Positions 16,023 to 24,495 of a stretch of DNA of 61,430 nt are shown piece by piece (within the stretch, counting starts at the first letter, position 1; every line of letters begins with the position of its first letter). Location of the stretch: assembly GCA_031273925.1 (NCBI GenBank), contig JAISQW010000002.1, positions 1-61,430 of the forward strand, given 5' to 3'. The notes beneath the pieces are model-generated. The model was not told the DNA's origin. It searched no databases and worked only from the letters and a program-made list of their open reading frames with translations. Source of the stretch: Endomicrobium sp. (lineage in GTDB: Bacteria > Elusimicrobiota > Endomicrobiia > Endomicrobiales > Endomicrobiaceae). The position numbers and the translations under genes are program-made.

Positions 16023-17231
16023 ATGAAAAACAAATCTAAATTTAAAAAAATAGTTGTGGCTTATTCTGGCGGTCTTGACACATCTATTATTTTGTTGTGG
16101 TTGAAAGAACATTATAATTGTGAAATTATAGCTTGTTGCGTTGATGTTGGACAACATCAACAATTCAAAAAATTATATGATAAAGTTAAAAAAGATGGAG
16201 CATCAAAATTACGTATAGTTGATGCAAAAGAAGAATTTGTGACTGAATATATTTATCCAGCTATAATGGCAAACGCATTGTACGAAGATAAATACTATTT
16301 AGGATCAGCACTTTCAAGACCTGTAATTGCAAAAGCAATTGCCAATATTGTAAAAGAAGAAAATGCTGATGCTGTTTGTCATGGAGCAACTGGTAAAGGA
16401 AATGATCAAATAAGATTTGAACTTGCATTCAAAGCATTAATACCAAATATAAAAATTATCGCACCATGGAGAGAATGGAATATACAGTCAAGAGCAGATG
16501 CTATTAACTATGCTAAGGAAAAAAATATTGAAATACCTATAACAAAATCAAAACCATATTCTTCAGATGCAAATTTATGGCATATTTCTTATGAAGGTGG
16601 AATTTTAGAAAATTTAAAAACAAAATATGATGAATCTATGTTTGAAATGACTGTTTCTCCAGAAAGTGCTCCTGATAAACCAACGTATATTACTATAATG
16701 TTTGAAAGAGGTATTCCTGTTGCAATTAATGGTGAAAAATTACAACCAATTGAACTGATTTCTGTGTTAAATAAAATTGCTGGAGCAAATGGTATAGGAA
16801 GAATGGATATTGTTGAAGATAGACTTGTTGGAATAAAATCAAGGGGAGTGTATGAGTGTCCAGCAGCTGTTGTTTTATATACAGCACATAAGGAGCTTGA
16901 ATCAATTACTATTGATCGTGATACACTACAATTTAAACATTTTTTATCATCTGAATATGCTAGAATAGTGTACAATGGTTTATGGTTTTCAAATTTAAAA
17001 GAAGCTTTTGATGCGTTTGTTATTACAACCCAGAAATATGTTACTGGTGATATAGAATTGAAACTTTATAAAGGAAATGTTATTTCATCTGTAAAAAATT
17101 CAAAATTTTCATTATATTTTGAAAAACTTGCAACTTTTGAAAAAGATGAAATGTATAATCATAAGGATGCTGAAGGGTTTATTAATTTGTGGGGATTGCC
17201 TCTTAAAATTCAATCAATGTTTAGAAAATAG
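16023..17231 (+). CDS. argG: Argininosuccinate synthase
   Basis: A 402-residue ATP pyrophosphatase that joins citrulline and aspartate. The PP-loop AYSGGLDTSIIL is near residue 14, followed by HGATGKGNDQIRFE, PYSSDANLWHISYEGG and GANGIGRMDIVEDR. Length is typical of the ArgG type I family. It is the last gene of the rsmD-nuclease-argB-argD-argG cluster, 26 bp after argD. With carAB in this window supplying carbamoyl phosphate, only the remaining arg genes are needed from elsewhere. Confidence 0.96.
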   Translation: MKNKSKFKKIVVAYSGGLDTSIILLWLKEHYNCEIIACCVDVGQHQQFKKLYDKVKKDGASKLRIVDAKEEFVTEYIYPAIMANALYEDKYYLGSALSRPVIAKAIANIVKEENADAVCHGATGKGNDQIRFELAFKALIPNIKIIAPWREWNIQSRADAINYAKEKNIEIPITKSKPYSSDANLWHISYEGGILENLKTKYDESMFEMTVSPESAPDKPTYITIMFERGIPVAINGEKLQPIELISVLNKIAGANGIGRMDIVEDRLVGIKSRGVYECPAAVVLYTAHKELESITIDRDTLQFKHFLSSEYARIVYNGLWFSNLKEAFDAFVITTQKYVTGDIELKLYKGNVISSVKNSKFSLYFEKLATFEKDEMYNHKDAEGFINLWGLPLKIQSMFRK

Positions 17232-17712
17232 TAAAAGTTTTTTGTGTAAGTCAATTTATATTGGTTTTTATTGAATTAAATTTTGAGTATAAAAAAAATT
17301 GTTTAGTAGTTAGTAAGTGGTTGTATTGTAGTAATTTTACGTAGGAATTTATATATATTATTATGATTGACAAGTTTTTATAGTAATAAAAGTTTTTTGT
17401 ACACTTATCGATATAGTGTTTTGGTTAATGATAAAATTATAAGCAATTAATGTAATTCAAATTTTTCTTCTAAAAATAATATATAAAATATGTCTTAATA
17501 TTAGTATGCTTTCATATTGATTATTAAAAAATAGTTTTTTTACAATTTTTATTTAGTATTAAAATTCTGTCTTTTCATAAATTAAAATTAATAATTATTT
17601 TAAAATATTTTTTATATTTTATGAATGCGAGTTTAATATTAAGGACATTTGCTAAAAAAAATGTCAAAAATAAACGAAATATTATCGATATACTAAAAAA
17701 GGTTTTTTAAAA
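17232..17712. other. Long intergenic region upstream of ribBA
   Basis: 481 bp of A+T rich sequence. It shows no FMN riboswitch consensus that I can recognise, no tRNA and no protein similarity. A 13-base word (AAAAGTTTTTTGT) occurs twice (from about 17234 and 17388). A 29-codon frame runs from 17621 to 17710 and ends 2 bp before ribBA. It contains a 7-bp hairpin (GACATTT and AAATGTC, about 17644-17664). This could be a leader peptide or chance. Confidence 0.4.
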
Positions 17713-18936
17713 ATGTTTATAAAAGATATACAAAAAAAATTATCGTCAGTAGAAAACGCAGTTAAAGATATTAAAGATGGTAAAATGATTATTGTTATTA
17801 ATGATTCTGATGCCGAAAATGTTGGTGACCTAGTTTGTTCATCAGAAAAAATTACTCCTACAATTATAAATTTTATGACAAAATATGCAAGAGGTACAAT
17901 TTATATTTCAATGAAACATGATAGACTTGAAGAACTTGGAATAAAAAATATGGTTGAAATTTCAACCCAAAAAAATCGATGTTCTTTTACTGTGTCTGTT
18001 GACTATAAAATAGGAACAACAGGTATATCAGCTTATGATAGAGCAATTACAATTAAAAAACTTATTACTAAGAATTCAAAAGAACATGATTTTTTTAAAC
18101 CTGGACATGTGTTTCCTTTAAAATATAAAGAAGGTGGAGTTTTAATTAGATCTGGACATACAGAAGCCGCAGTTGATTTAGTTGTGATTGCAGGACTTTA
18201 TCCATCTGGAGTTATATGCACAATAATGAATGATGATGGTTTGATTTTGAAAAACAAAGAATTATTAAAATTTTCAAGGAAACATAATTTAAATTTAATA
18301 ACAATCAAAGAACTTATAAGTTATAGATGTTGTAGTGAAAAAAATATAGAAAAAATTGTTAAGGTTGATTTTCCAACAAAATTTGGAAAATTTAAACTTA
18401 TTTTATTTAAAGATGTGATAACAAAAACTTCTCACATTGCACTTATAAAAGGTAATGTTGAATCACAAAAAAATATCTTGGTAAGGGTCCATTCTTCTTG
18501 TGAAACTGGAGATGCCCTTCACTCTTTAAGATGTGATTGTGGTACACAACTTTCTTTAGCTATGGAAACTATTAATAAAAAAGGTATAGGAGTAATTTTA
18601 TATATGCATCAAGAAGGAAGAGGGATAGGACTTACAAATAAACTAAAAGCGTATCATTTACAAGAAAAAAAAGGAATGGATACTGTGGCAGCTAATATTG
18701 CTCTTGGATTTAATCCAGATTTAAGGGATTATAGAATAGCAGCTCAGATACTTTTGTATCTCGGAATAAAAAACATTAATATTATGACTAATAATCCAAA
18801 AAAAGTAAAAGAACTCGAAAAATATGGCTTAAAAATTGTTAAAAGAATTGCTATAGAAGTTAACTCTACAAAATATAATGAAAAATATTTAAAAACAAAA
18901 AAAGAAAAAATGGGACATATTTTGCAAAAAATATAA
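17713..18936 (+). CDS. ribBA: RibBA: GTP cyclohydrolase II with a degenerate DHBP synthase domain
   Basis: A 407-residue fusion in riboflavin synthesis. The C-terminal GTP cyclohydrolase II half looks intact: zinc ligands in VHSSCETGDALHSLRCDCG and the QEGRGIGLTNKLKAY motif. The N-terminal 3,4-dihydroxy-2-butanone-4-phosphate synthase half keeps TTGISAYDRA and RSGHTEA (H149), but the DRENEGD loop reads DAENVGD (A34, V37). The conserved cysteine of the G-I-V-C motif is Y64, and the glutamate of the CExxNDDG motif is T170. These are metal or substrate residues in the family, so I infer that this half is inactive or altered. Confidence 0.9.
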   Translation: MFIKDIQKKLSSVENAVKDIKDGKMIIVINDSDAENVGDLVCSSEKITPTIINFMTKYARGTIYISMKHDRLEELGIKNMVEISTQKNRCSFTVSVDYKIGTTGISAYDRAITIKKLITKNSKEHDFFKPGHVFPLKYKEGGVLIRSGHTEAAVDLVVIAGLYPSGVICTIMNDDGLILKNKELLKFSRKHNLNLITIKELISYRCCSEKNIEKIVKVDFPTKFGKFKLILFKDVITKTSHIALIKGNVESQKNILVRVHSSCETGDALHSLRCDCGTQLSLAMETINKKGIGVILYMHQEGRGIGLTNKLKAYHLQEKKGMDTVAANIALGFNPDLRDYRIAAQILLYLGIKNINIMTNNPKKVKELEKYGLKIVKRIAIEVNSTKYNEKYLKTKKEKMGHILQKI

Positions 18937-19047
18937 GATTTTAAACATCAAGGATATCATGCTAAAAAATATTAAATTTTAATGAAGAATAAATAATACT
19001 CGTAAAAATTCCATAATTTTTATAAAAAAATCATACGGATAATTTTA

Positions 19048-20037
19048 ATGTCAAGGATTCTCATTACAGGAGCAAACGGTTTTATAGGTAGTCATATTGT
19101 AGAAACACTTATTGCAATGAAGAATCATCATATTATATGTGTTGTAAGAAAAACGTCAAATTTAAAATGGATAAAAAAATTATCAGTAGAATACAGATAT
19201 GGTGATTTAGTCGATAAAAATTTTTTAAATACAATAGTCGAAAACGTTGATATTATTATTCATTGTGCTGGTATTATACGTGCAGTTAATAAAAATGAAT
19301 ATTTTAAAATAAATAGTAAAGTTACAAAAAATTTATGTACAGCAATTTTAAAAAAAAACCACAATTTAAAAAAAATGATTTTTATTTCATCACAAGCAAG
19401 TATGGGACCGACAATGATGACGAGTAATATAAAAAAGATGTATGATACTTGTAATCCTATTTCTAGTTATGGATTGAGCAAGTTTATTGCAGAATCAGAA
19501 ATAAAAGAAACACTTTACAATAAAGTTCCTTATACAATTCTTAGACCAGCTGCGGTATATGGACCAAGAGATAAAGATATTTTTATACTTTTTAATTTAA
19601 TACATAAACATTTAAAACCAATTACTATAACAAAAAGATTATTACAACTTGTCTATGTAAAAGATGTTGCAAATTCTGTTGCTGCTTGTCTAGAAAATAA
19701 AAAAACAGATAATAACGTTTATTATCTTGCGAATTCTGAGATATATACTTGGGAAGATATAGGTAATGTCATAGCATCATCCGTTGGAATTAAAACAATT
19801 CCATTGCCAATTCCAAATTTTATTTTAAAATTTGTTGGATTAGCATATGAATTGTTTTCTTATATAAGTAAAAAACCTGTAATATTAAATAGTCAAAAAA
19901 TTGATGAACTTCTTCAAAAATATTGGATAGCGGATACAGATCCTGCTAAAAATGATTTAAATGTTAAGTTTACTTCTCTTGAAGTTGCATCTAAAATAAC
20001 ATACAATTGGTATTTATTGAATGGTTTTTTTAGATAA
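19048..20037 (+). CDS. Extended SDR / NAD-dependent epimerase-type reductase, candidate 3-ketosphinganine (ceramide) reductase
   Basis: A 329-residue Rossmann protein with ITGANGFIGSH (nucleotide binding, 6-16), FISSQASMGP (112-121) and the catalytic Y141-X3-K145 (YGLSK). The specific pattern (VRKTSNLKW, PAAVYGPRD, TWEDIG) resembles the epimerase-like reductases found beside serine palmitoyltransferase in bacteria, for which CerR of Caulobacter is the studied example. An alternative is an SDR-type threonine dehydrogenase feeding a KBL enzyme, but the N-terminus does not look like that family. It is followed by the SPT-like gene after 51 bp. The precise substrate is inferred from context. Confidence 0.6.
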   Translation: MSRILITGANGFIGSHIVETLIAMKNHHIICVVRKTSNLKWIKKLSVEYRYGDLVDKNFLNTIVENVDIIIHCAGIIRAVNKNEYFKINSKVTKNLCTAILKKNHNLKKMIFISSQASMGPTMMTSNIKKMYDTCNPISSYGLSKFIAESEIKETLYNKVPYTILRPAAVYGPRDKDIFILFNLIHKHLKPITITKRLLQLVYVKDVANSVAACLENKKTDNNVYYLANSEIYTWEDIGNVIASSVGIKTIPLPIPNFILKFVGLAYELFSYISKKPVILNSQKIDELLQKYWIADTDPAKNDLNVKFTSLEVASKITYNWYLLNGFFR

Positions 20038-20088
20038 CTATTTTGATAACTGATAAATATAAAAAAATTAAAATAGGAGAATGTGAAA

Positions 20089-21273
20089 ATGGAAATTGAT
20101 GTTTTTAAGAAGTGTTTTAATTTTCATATTGTTGATAAGCTAAAAAAAGCCGGTTTTTATCCGTATTTTCATAAAGTAGAATCTCGACAAGGACCTGAGA
20201 TTATTATTAATGGCGCAAAAAAAATAGTAGTTTGTTCTAATAATTATTTAGGGCTTGCAAATCATCCTAAGGTAGTAGAAGCTTCGATATTAGCTATAAA
20301 AAAATATGGAACATCTTGTACAGGATCTAGACTTCTTAATGGAACAAACGATTTACATGAAAAAGTCGAAAAAAAATTTGCAAAATTTGTTAATAAAGAG
20401 GATGCTATACTTTTTACTACTGGACATCATTCTAATTTAGGAGCACTTTCAAGTTTAGTCGGTAAAAATGAGGTCTTTATTACAGATAAATTAGATCATG
20501 CTTCAATTATAGACGGATGTCGTTTATCTTTTGGAGAAATGGTAAGATTTAAACACAATAATATGGAAGATCTTGAAAGACAACTTTTAAAACATAAAAA
20601 TAAAGCTATGATGATTGTAGTTGATGGTATTTTTAGTATGGGAGGAGATATTGCAAATCTTCCCGAGATATCAAATCTTGCAAAACAATATGGAGCAAGA
20701 GTTTTTATAGATGAAGCTCACTCATTTGGGGTAATAGGAGAAAATGGTAAAGGAATTGGAGAATATTTTAATATGGGCGAAAATATTGATGTACTAATGG
20801 CTACTGCTTCTAAATCTTTGGCATCAATAGGTGGTTTTATTGCAAGTAAATCTAAAGTTATTAATTATATCAAACATAATGCTAGAACTATGATTTTTAC
20901 TGCAAGTCTTCCACCAGGATGTGTTGGTGCTATAGATGCTGCTTTAGATTTACTTATTTCAGAACCTAATAGGAGAATTGTTTTAATTAGCAATGCAAAT
21001 AAAATAAGAAAAGCCTTTAAATCAATGGGTTATAATACGAATTCTTCACATTCACCAATTATTCCATTAGTTGTAGGTAGTGATTTGATAGCATTTAAAA
21101 TGTGGAAAATGCTTTTTGATGAAGGAATATTTGCTTCACCAGTAGTTACACCTGCAGTTCCTGAAGGACAATCAATAATAAGGACAAGTTATATGGCCAC
21201 TCATTCAGATTCACAATTAAATTTTGTTCTTGAAAAATTCAAAAAAGTAGGTAAGAAATTTGGAATAATATAA
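20089..21273 (+). CDS. Alpha-oxoamine synthase, serine palmitoyltransferase-like
   Basis: A 394-residue PLP enzyme that condenses an amino acid with an acyl-CoA or acyl-ACP. K242 (SKSLASIGGF) is the PLP lysine, DEAHSFG (208-214) holds the cofactor Asp and His, and H137 (LDHASIIDG) should stack on PLP. Several stretches (GFYPYF, RFKHNNMEDL, HNARTMIF, FASPVVTPAVPEG, YMATH) match what I recall of bacterial serine palmitoyltransferase better than 2-amino-3-ketobutyrate ligase or BioF. I start at ATG 20089, with AGGAG at 20075-20079. The neighbours, a reductase and a GNAT acyltransferase, support a role in sphingoid-base synthesis. KBL is the main alternative. Confidence 0.65.
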   Translation: MEIDVFKKCFNFHIVDKLKKAGFYPYFHKVESRQGPEIIINGAKKIVVCSNNYLGLANHPKVVEASILAIKKYGTSCTGSRLLNGTNDLHEKVEKKFAKFVNKEDAILFTTGHHSNLGALSSLVGKNEVFITDKLDHASIIDGCRLSFGEMVRFKHNNMEDLERQLLKHKNKAMMIVVDGIFSMGGDIANLPEISNLAKQYGARVFIDEAHSFGVIGENGKGIGEYFNMGENIDVLMATASKSLASIGGFIASKSKVINYIKHNARTMIFTASLPPGCVGAIDAALDLLISEPNRRIVLISNANKIRKAFKSMGYNTNSSHSPIIPLVVGSDLIAFKMWKMLFDEGIFASPVVTPAVPEGQSIIRTSYMATHSDSQLNFVLEKFKKVGKKFGII

Positions 21274-21300
21274 TTATTTATTAAAAACTTTTGGAGTTTT

Positions 21301-22428
21301 ATGTTAAAAATGAGAATTGTAAAAATATTTAATAATAAACAGTTTATGCAGTTTGTACGTTTACCATGGAAAATCTATTCAGGAGTTAAACAATGGGTAC
21401 CACCTTTAATTTCTGATGTTATATATACATTATCAGAAAATAAAAATCCTTTTTGGATGCATGCAAAACGACAACTTTTTTTGGCTTATGATAAAAATAA
21501 TGATGTTGTTGGTAGAATTGTAGCTATAATAGATTATAGTTACATATCGTTTCATAATGACAAATGTGGTTTTTTTGGTTTTTATGAATGCATCAATGAT
21601 TTAGAAGTTGCTATGAATCTTTTTATATCTGCTGAAAATTGGTTGAAAGATCAGAATATATATAAAATGATTGGACCTATGAATCCATCAATAAATTATG
21701 AATGTGGATTTTTGTATGATGGTTTTAATATTAACCCTAGTTTCATGATGCCTTATACACATAAATATTATTTACAACTTGTTGAAAAATCTGGTTTAAA
21801 GAAAATAAAGGAATTATATGCTTATAATATGAATATTATGAAAAATTTAGAATTGGAAGAAAGACTAAAAAAAATTGTTATTATGACGAAGAAAAGAATT
21901 CCAACATTGAGAATTAGAAACATTCAAAAAAAAACATATAAAGAAGATTTAAATACTATAATATCAATATACAATTGTGCCTGGGAAGAAAATTGGGGTT
22001 TTATACCGTATAGTATGGATGAATTTTTATCAATTGCAACTAGGTTAAAAACGATTATCGATCCTGAAATGATTTTGATTGCTACTATTGATGATTTACC
22101 TATCGGAATAATTATTTCCTTACCTGATTATAATCAAGTTTTGAAAAGAATTAATGGAAAATTATTTCCAATAGGTCTTTTGAAAATTTTATATTATAGA
22201 ACAAAAATAGATAGTTTAAGACTTGTAATTATGGGTATTATAAAAGGATATAGACATAAAGGAATAGCAGCTGTTATGTGTGAAAAAGGATTAGAAAATG
22301 CCATTAGATTAGGATATAAACATTGCGAATTTTCATGGATACTTGATAATAATATAATGACGCAACATATTGCAGAAATAATGAATGCTAAGATTTATAA
22401 AAAATATGCAATATATAGCAATAAATAA
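21301..22428 (+). CDS. GNAT-fold acyltransferase, candidate bacterial ceramide synthase
   Basis: A 375-residue protein of a conserved family with an N-terminal FVRLPWKIY...QWVPPL region, FWMHAKRQLFLAYD, GFFGFYEC, GPMNPSINYECGFL and MMPYTHKYY, followed by a C-terminal GNAT-like domain (IMGIIKGYRHKGIAAVMCEK, the acyl-donor loop). This architecture is that of the GNAT-type proteins linked to N-acylation of sphingoid bases in bacteria. It is 27 bp after the SPT-like gene and preceded by GGAG. I infer that it acylates the product of that enzyme. The acyl chain and donor are unknown. No membrane helix is evident. Confidence 0.55.
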   Translation: MLKMRIVKIFNNKQFMQFVRLPWKIYSGVKQWVPPLISDVIYTLSENKNPFWMHAKRQLFLAYDKNNDVVGRIVAIIDYSYISFHNDKCGFFGFYECINDLEVAMNLFISAENWLKDQNIYKMIGPMNPSINYECGFLYDGFNINPSFMMPYTHKYYLQLVEKSGLKKIKELYAYNMNIMKNLELEERLKKIVIMTKKRIPTLRIRNIQKKTYKEDLNTIISIYNCAWEENWGFIPYSMDEFLSIATRLKTIIDPEMILIATIDDLPIGIIISLPDYNQVLKRINGKLFPIGLLKILYYRTKIDSLRLVIMGIIKGYRHKGIAAVMCEKGLENAIRLGYKHCEFSWILDNNIMTQHIAEIMNAKIYKKYAIYSNK

Positions 22429-22589
22429 TAGTTATTAAAGATGTTTCATTAGGTATTTAAAATTATAATTTTGTTTTATCTTTTTTTAACTATAATTTTT
22501 ATATTGAATATGTATTATATATTCAAAAACATTTTTTATATAACTGTAAAGCACATAAAACTCATTTTTTTATAAAAGAAATAGTTGAA

Positions 22590-23501
22590 ATGTCTAAAAG
22601 AACAAACCTTCAAAACTATATCGAATACTTTATTGTTAAAATTGTTATTTTTTTTTTCAGATTCTTTTCTATCAACATCTCAATAAAATTCAGCCAATGT
22701 ATAGCGGTTTTCATATATTATTTTGTTCCTATTAGAAAAAAACATATTTTAAAAATGCTTACAATATCTTTTCCTGAAAAATCAACTACAGAAATAAGAT
22801 TTATAGCAAAAAATGTATATAAAAATTTTCTAAGAACAATAGTTGAAGTTATATATTTTCCTATAATGTCATATAGAGAAATAAAAAAGCTATTAATTTG
22901 TACAAATGCGCATTTGATAAAAGATTTTTATACAGCAGGAAAGGGAATAGTTTTAATGTCAGCACATTTAGGAAATTGGGAACTTGCGGCATTAATATTT
23001 TCGAAAATATATCCTATATCTGTAATTGTTGCAAATCAAGCAAATCAATTTGTGAATAAGATAATAAATGATATTCGTACTCAAAAAGATTATAAAACTA
23101 TCAATAAAGATAATATGAACATTAAAACGATTTTAAAATGTTTAAAAAAAAATGAAATACTTGCAATTTTATCTGATCAAGATGCTGGACAAAATGGTGT
23201 TTTTGTACCATTCTTTGGACGTTTAGCGTCAACTCCAAAAGGTGCAGCGTATTTTGCAATTACAGCAAAATGTCCTATAATTATTGCATTAAGTACAAGA
23301 CAAAAAAATGGAACTATTAAAGTTGAATTTACAGAAGTTCCAATGCCAAATACTGGTAACAAAGAAACTGATATTAAAATAATTAACAGCTTTTACTCTA
23401 AAAAGCTCGAAGAGGCTGTACGTAAAAATCCTGAACAGTGGTTTTGGTTCCACCGTAAATGGAATACACGTCCAACAATTTCTAAAAAATTGACAAGTTA
23501 A
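22590..23501 (+). CDS. lpxL: Lipid A late acyltransferase, LpxL/HtrB family
   Basis: A 303-residue inner-membrane acyltransferase that transfers a secondary acyl chain to Kdo2-lipid IVA. An N-terminal hydrophobic segment (IVIFFFRFFSINISIKF) is followed by the catalytic H-X4-E motif in SAHLGNWEL, then LSDQDAGQNGVFVPFFGR and the C-terminal NPEQWFWFHRKW signature. The gene follows the candidate ceramide genes after 161 bp. The paralogue group (LpxL, LpxM, LpxP) cannot be decided from sequence alone. A tRNA gene starts 35 bp after its stop. Confidence 0.92.
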   Translation: MSKRTNLQNYIEYFIVKIVIFFFRFFSINISIKFSQCIAVFIYYFVPIRKKHILKMLTISFPEKSTTEIRFIAKNVYKNFLRTIVEVIYFPIMSYREIKKLLICTNAHLIKDFYTAGKGIVLMSAHLGNWELAALIFSKIYPISVIVANQANQFVNKIINDIRTQKDYKTINKDNMNIKTILKCLKKNEILAILSDQDAGQNGVFVPFFGRLASTPKGAAYFAITAKCPIIIALSTRQKNGTIKVEFTEVPMPNTGNKETDIKIINSFYSKKLEEAVRKNPEQWFWFHRKWNTRPTISKKLTS

Positions 23502-23536
23502 AATGAATATGTTAAAAGTTGGCTCTCTGGATTAAT

Positions 23537-23610
<74 letters not shown>

Positions 23611-23651
23611 TTGTTGCAAGTTCTTTTGATAAGGTAATATTGGAGGAGTGT

Positions 23652-24203
23652 GTGATCATATGTTTGACAGGTCTTTGTTGTTCTGGAAAAGATACTCTTG
23701 CAGAATATATTGTAAAAAAATATCAATACAAACATTATTCACTATCAAATATAATAGTGAATATGCTTATGAAAGATTGTATTGAACCTACAAGAGAAAA
23801 TCTTATATCATTTGCTGTTGAATTGAGAAAAAAGGAAGGCAATGGAATACTTGCAAAAAAAGTATTAGAAAAGATTGATGATAATAGTAATTACTGTATA
23901 AGTTCAATAAGGCACCCTGATGAAATTAAGGAAATAAGAAAAATTTGGTATAGTATTTTAATAAATGTTTATGCATCGCAAAATATACGTTTTAGAAGAA
24001 TGTGTAAAAGGAAAAGAATAGGAGATCCTAATACACTGGATGCTTTTATTAAACTAGAAAATCTAGAAAATAAAATATCTTGTCAACAGAAGGTCATTGA
24101 TATGTCCGATATTATGTTCTCTAATGATTCTAATAATATAGTTGATTTTGAAATTGCTGTTGAGAAATTATTTAAAAATATTGAAGATTTTAAATCTACA
24201 TAA
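23652..24203 (+). CDS. P-loop nucleotide kinase-like protein (UPF0200 / dephospho-CoA-kinase-like)
   Basis: A 183-residue small P-loop NTPase. The Walker A motif is GLCCSGKDT (7-15). EPTRENLISFAVELRKK, SSIRHPDEIKEIRK and GDPNTLDAF follow the layout of UPF0200 proteins and related nucleotide or dephospho-CoA kinases, best known from archaea. The GTG at 23652 is chosen because GGAGGAG lies just upstream at 23642-23648. A TTG at 23640 would put that site inside the gene. Substrate is unknown. A terminator-like hairpin follows, then tRNA-Cys. Confidence 0.65.
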   Translation: MIICLTGLCCSGKDTLAEYIVKKYQYKHYSLSNIIVNMLMKDCIEPTRENLISFAVELRKKEGNGILAKKVLEKIDDNSNYCISSIRHPDEIKEIRKIWYSILINVYASQNIRFRRMCKRKRIGDPNTLDAFIKLENLENKISCQQKVIDMSDIMFSNDSNNIVDFEIAVEKLFKNIEDFKST

Positions 24204-24259
24204 ATGTTTCTTTTATACAGCATAAAACATGATGTTACAATGTTTTATAGAAAATGTGT

Positions 24260-24285
24260 AACACAATTTTGCTGTGTGTTTTTTT
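24260..24285 (+). terminator. Intrinsic terminator-like hairpin
   Basis: AACACA (24260-24265) and TGTGTT (24275-24280) form a 6-bp stem with a 9-nt loop, running into T7, one G and T4. It lies 57 bp after the P-loop kinase gene and before tRNA-Cys. Confidence 0.45.
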
Positions 24286-24308
24286 GTTTTTATGAATAAT
24301 TGTTTTCT

Positions 24309-24380
24309 GGTGCGGTACCCAAGTGGTAAGGGATCAGTCTGCAAAACTGTTATTCGTCGGTTCAATTCCGACCCGCACCT
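24309..24380 (+). tRNA. tRNA-Cys, anticodon GCA
   Basis: A 72-nt cloverleaf: acceptor GGTGCGG/CCGCACC, 3-bp D stem CCC/GGG, anticodon loop CTGCAAA, T arm GTCGG-TTCAATT-CCGAC. The discriminator is U73, as expected for cysteine. The outermost anticodon-stem pair is a T-T mismatch. CCA is not encoded. Confidence 0.95.
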
Positions 24381-24398
24381 TTTTATTTTAAGTTATTT

Positions 24399-24472
24399 GC
24401 CCGGTTAGCTCAGTTGGTTAGAGTACTTTCTTGACATGAAAGAGGTCAGAAGTTCAAGTCTTCTACCGGGCA
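24399..24472 (+). tRNA. tRNA-Val, anticodon GAC
   Basis: A 74-nt cloverleaf: acceptor GCCCGGT/ACCGGGC, D arm GCTC/GAGT, anticodon stem CTTTC/GAAAG with loop TTGACAT, T arm AGAAG-TTCAAGT-CTTCT, A73. It lies 18 bp after tRNA-Cys and 23 bp before the decarboxylase gene. CCA is not encoded. Confidence 0.96.
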
Positions 24473-24495
24473 ATTCTAATAATAATTTATACATA

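Noticed and set aside
17341-17712. An FMN riboswitch upstream of ribBA
   Set aside because: The conserved G+C rich FMN aptamer segments are not present in this A+T rich region.
20089-21273. 2-amino-3-ketobutyrate CoA ligase paired with an SDR threonine dehydrogenase
   Set aside because: The upstream SDR lacks the typical threonine dehydrogenase N-terminus, and a GNAT acyltransferase follows. The synthase motifs fit serine palmitoyltransferase better. It remains the main alternative.
24436-24495. An N-terminal extension of the decarboxylase starting at 24436
   Set aside because: These codons lie inside tRNA-Val and the short spacer. The family N-terminus fits ATG 24496.
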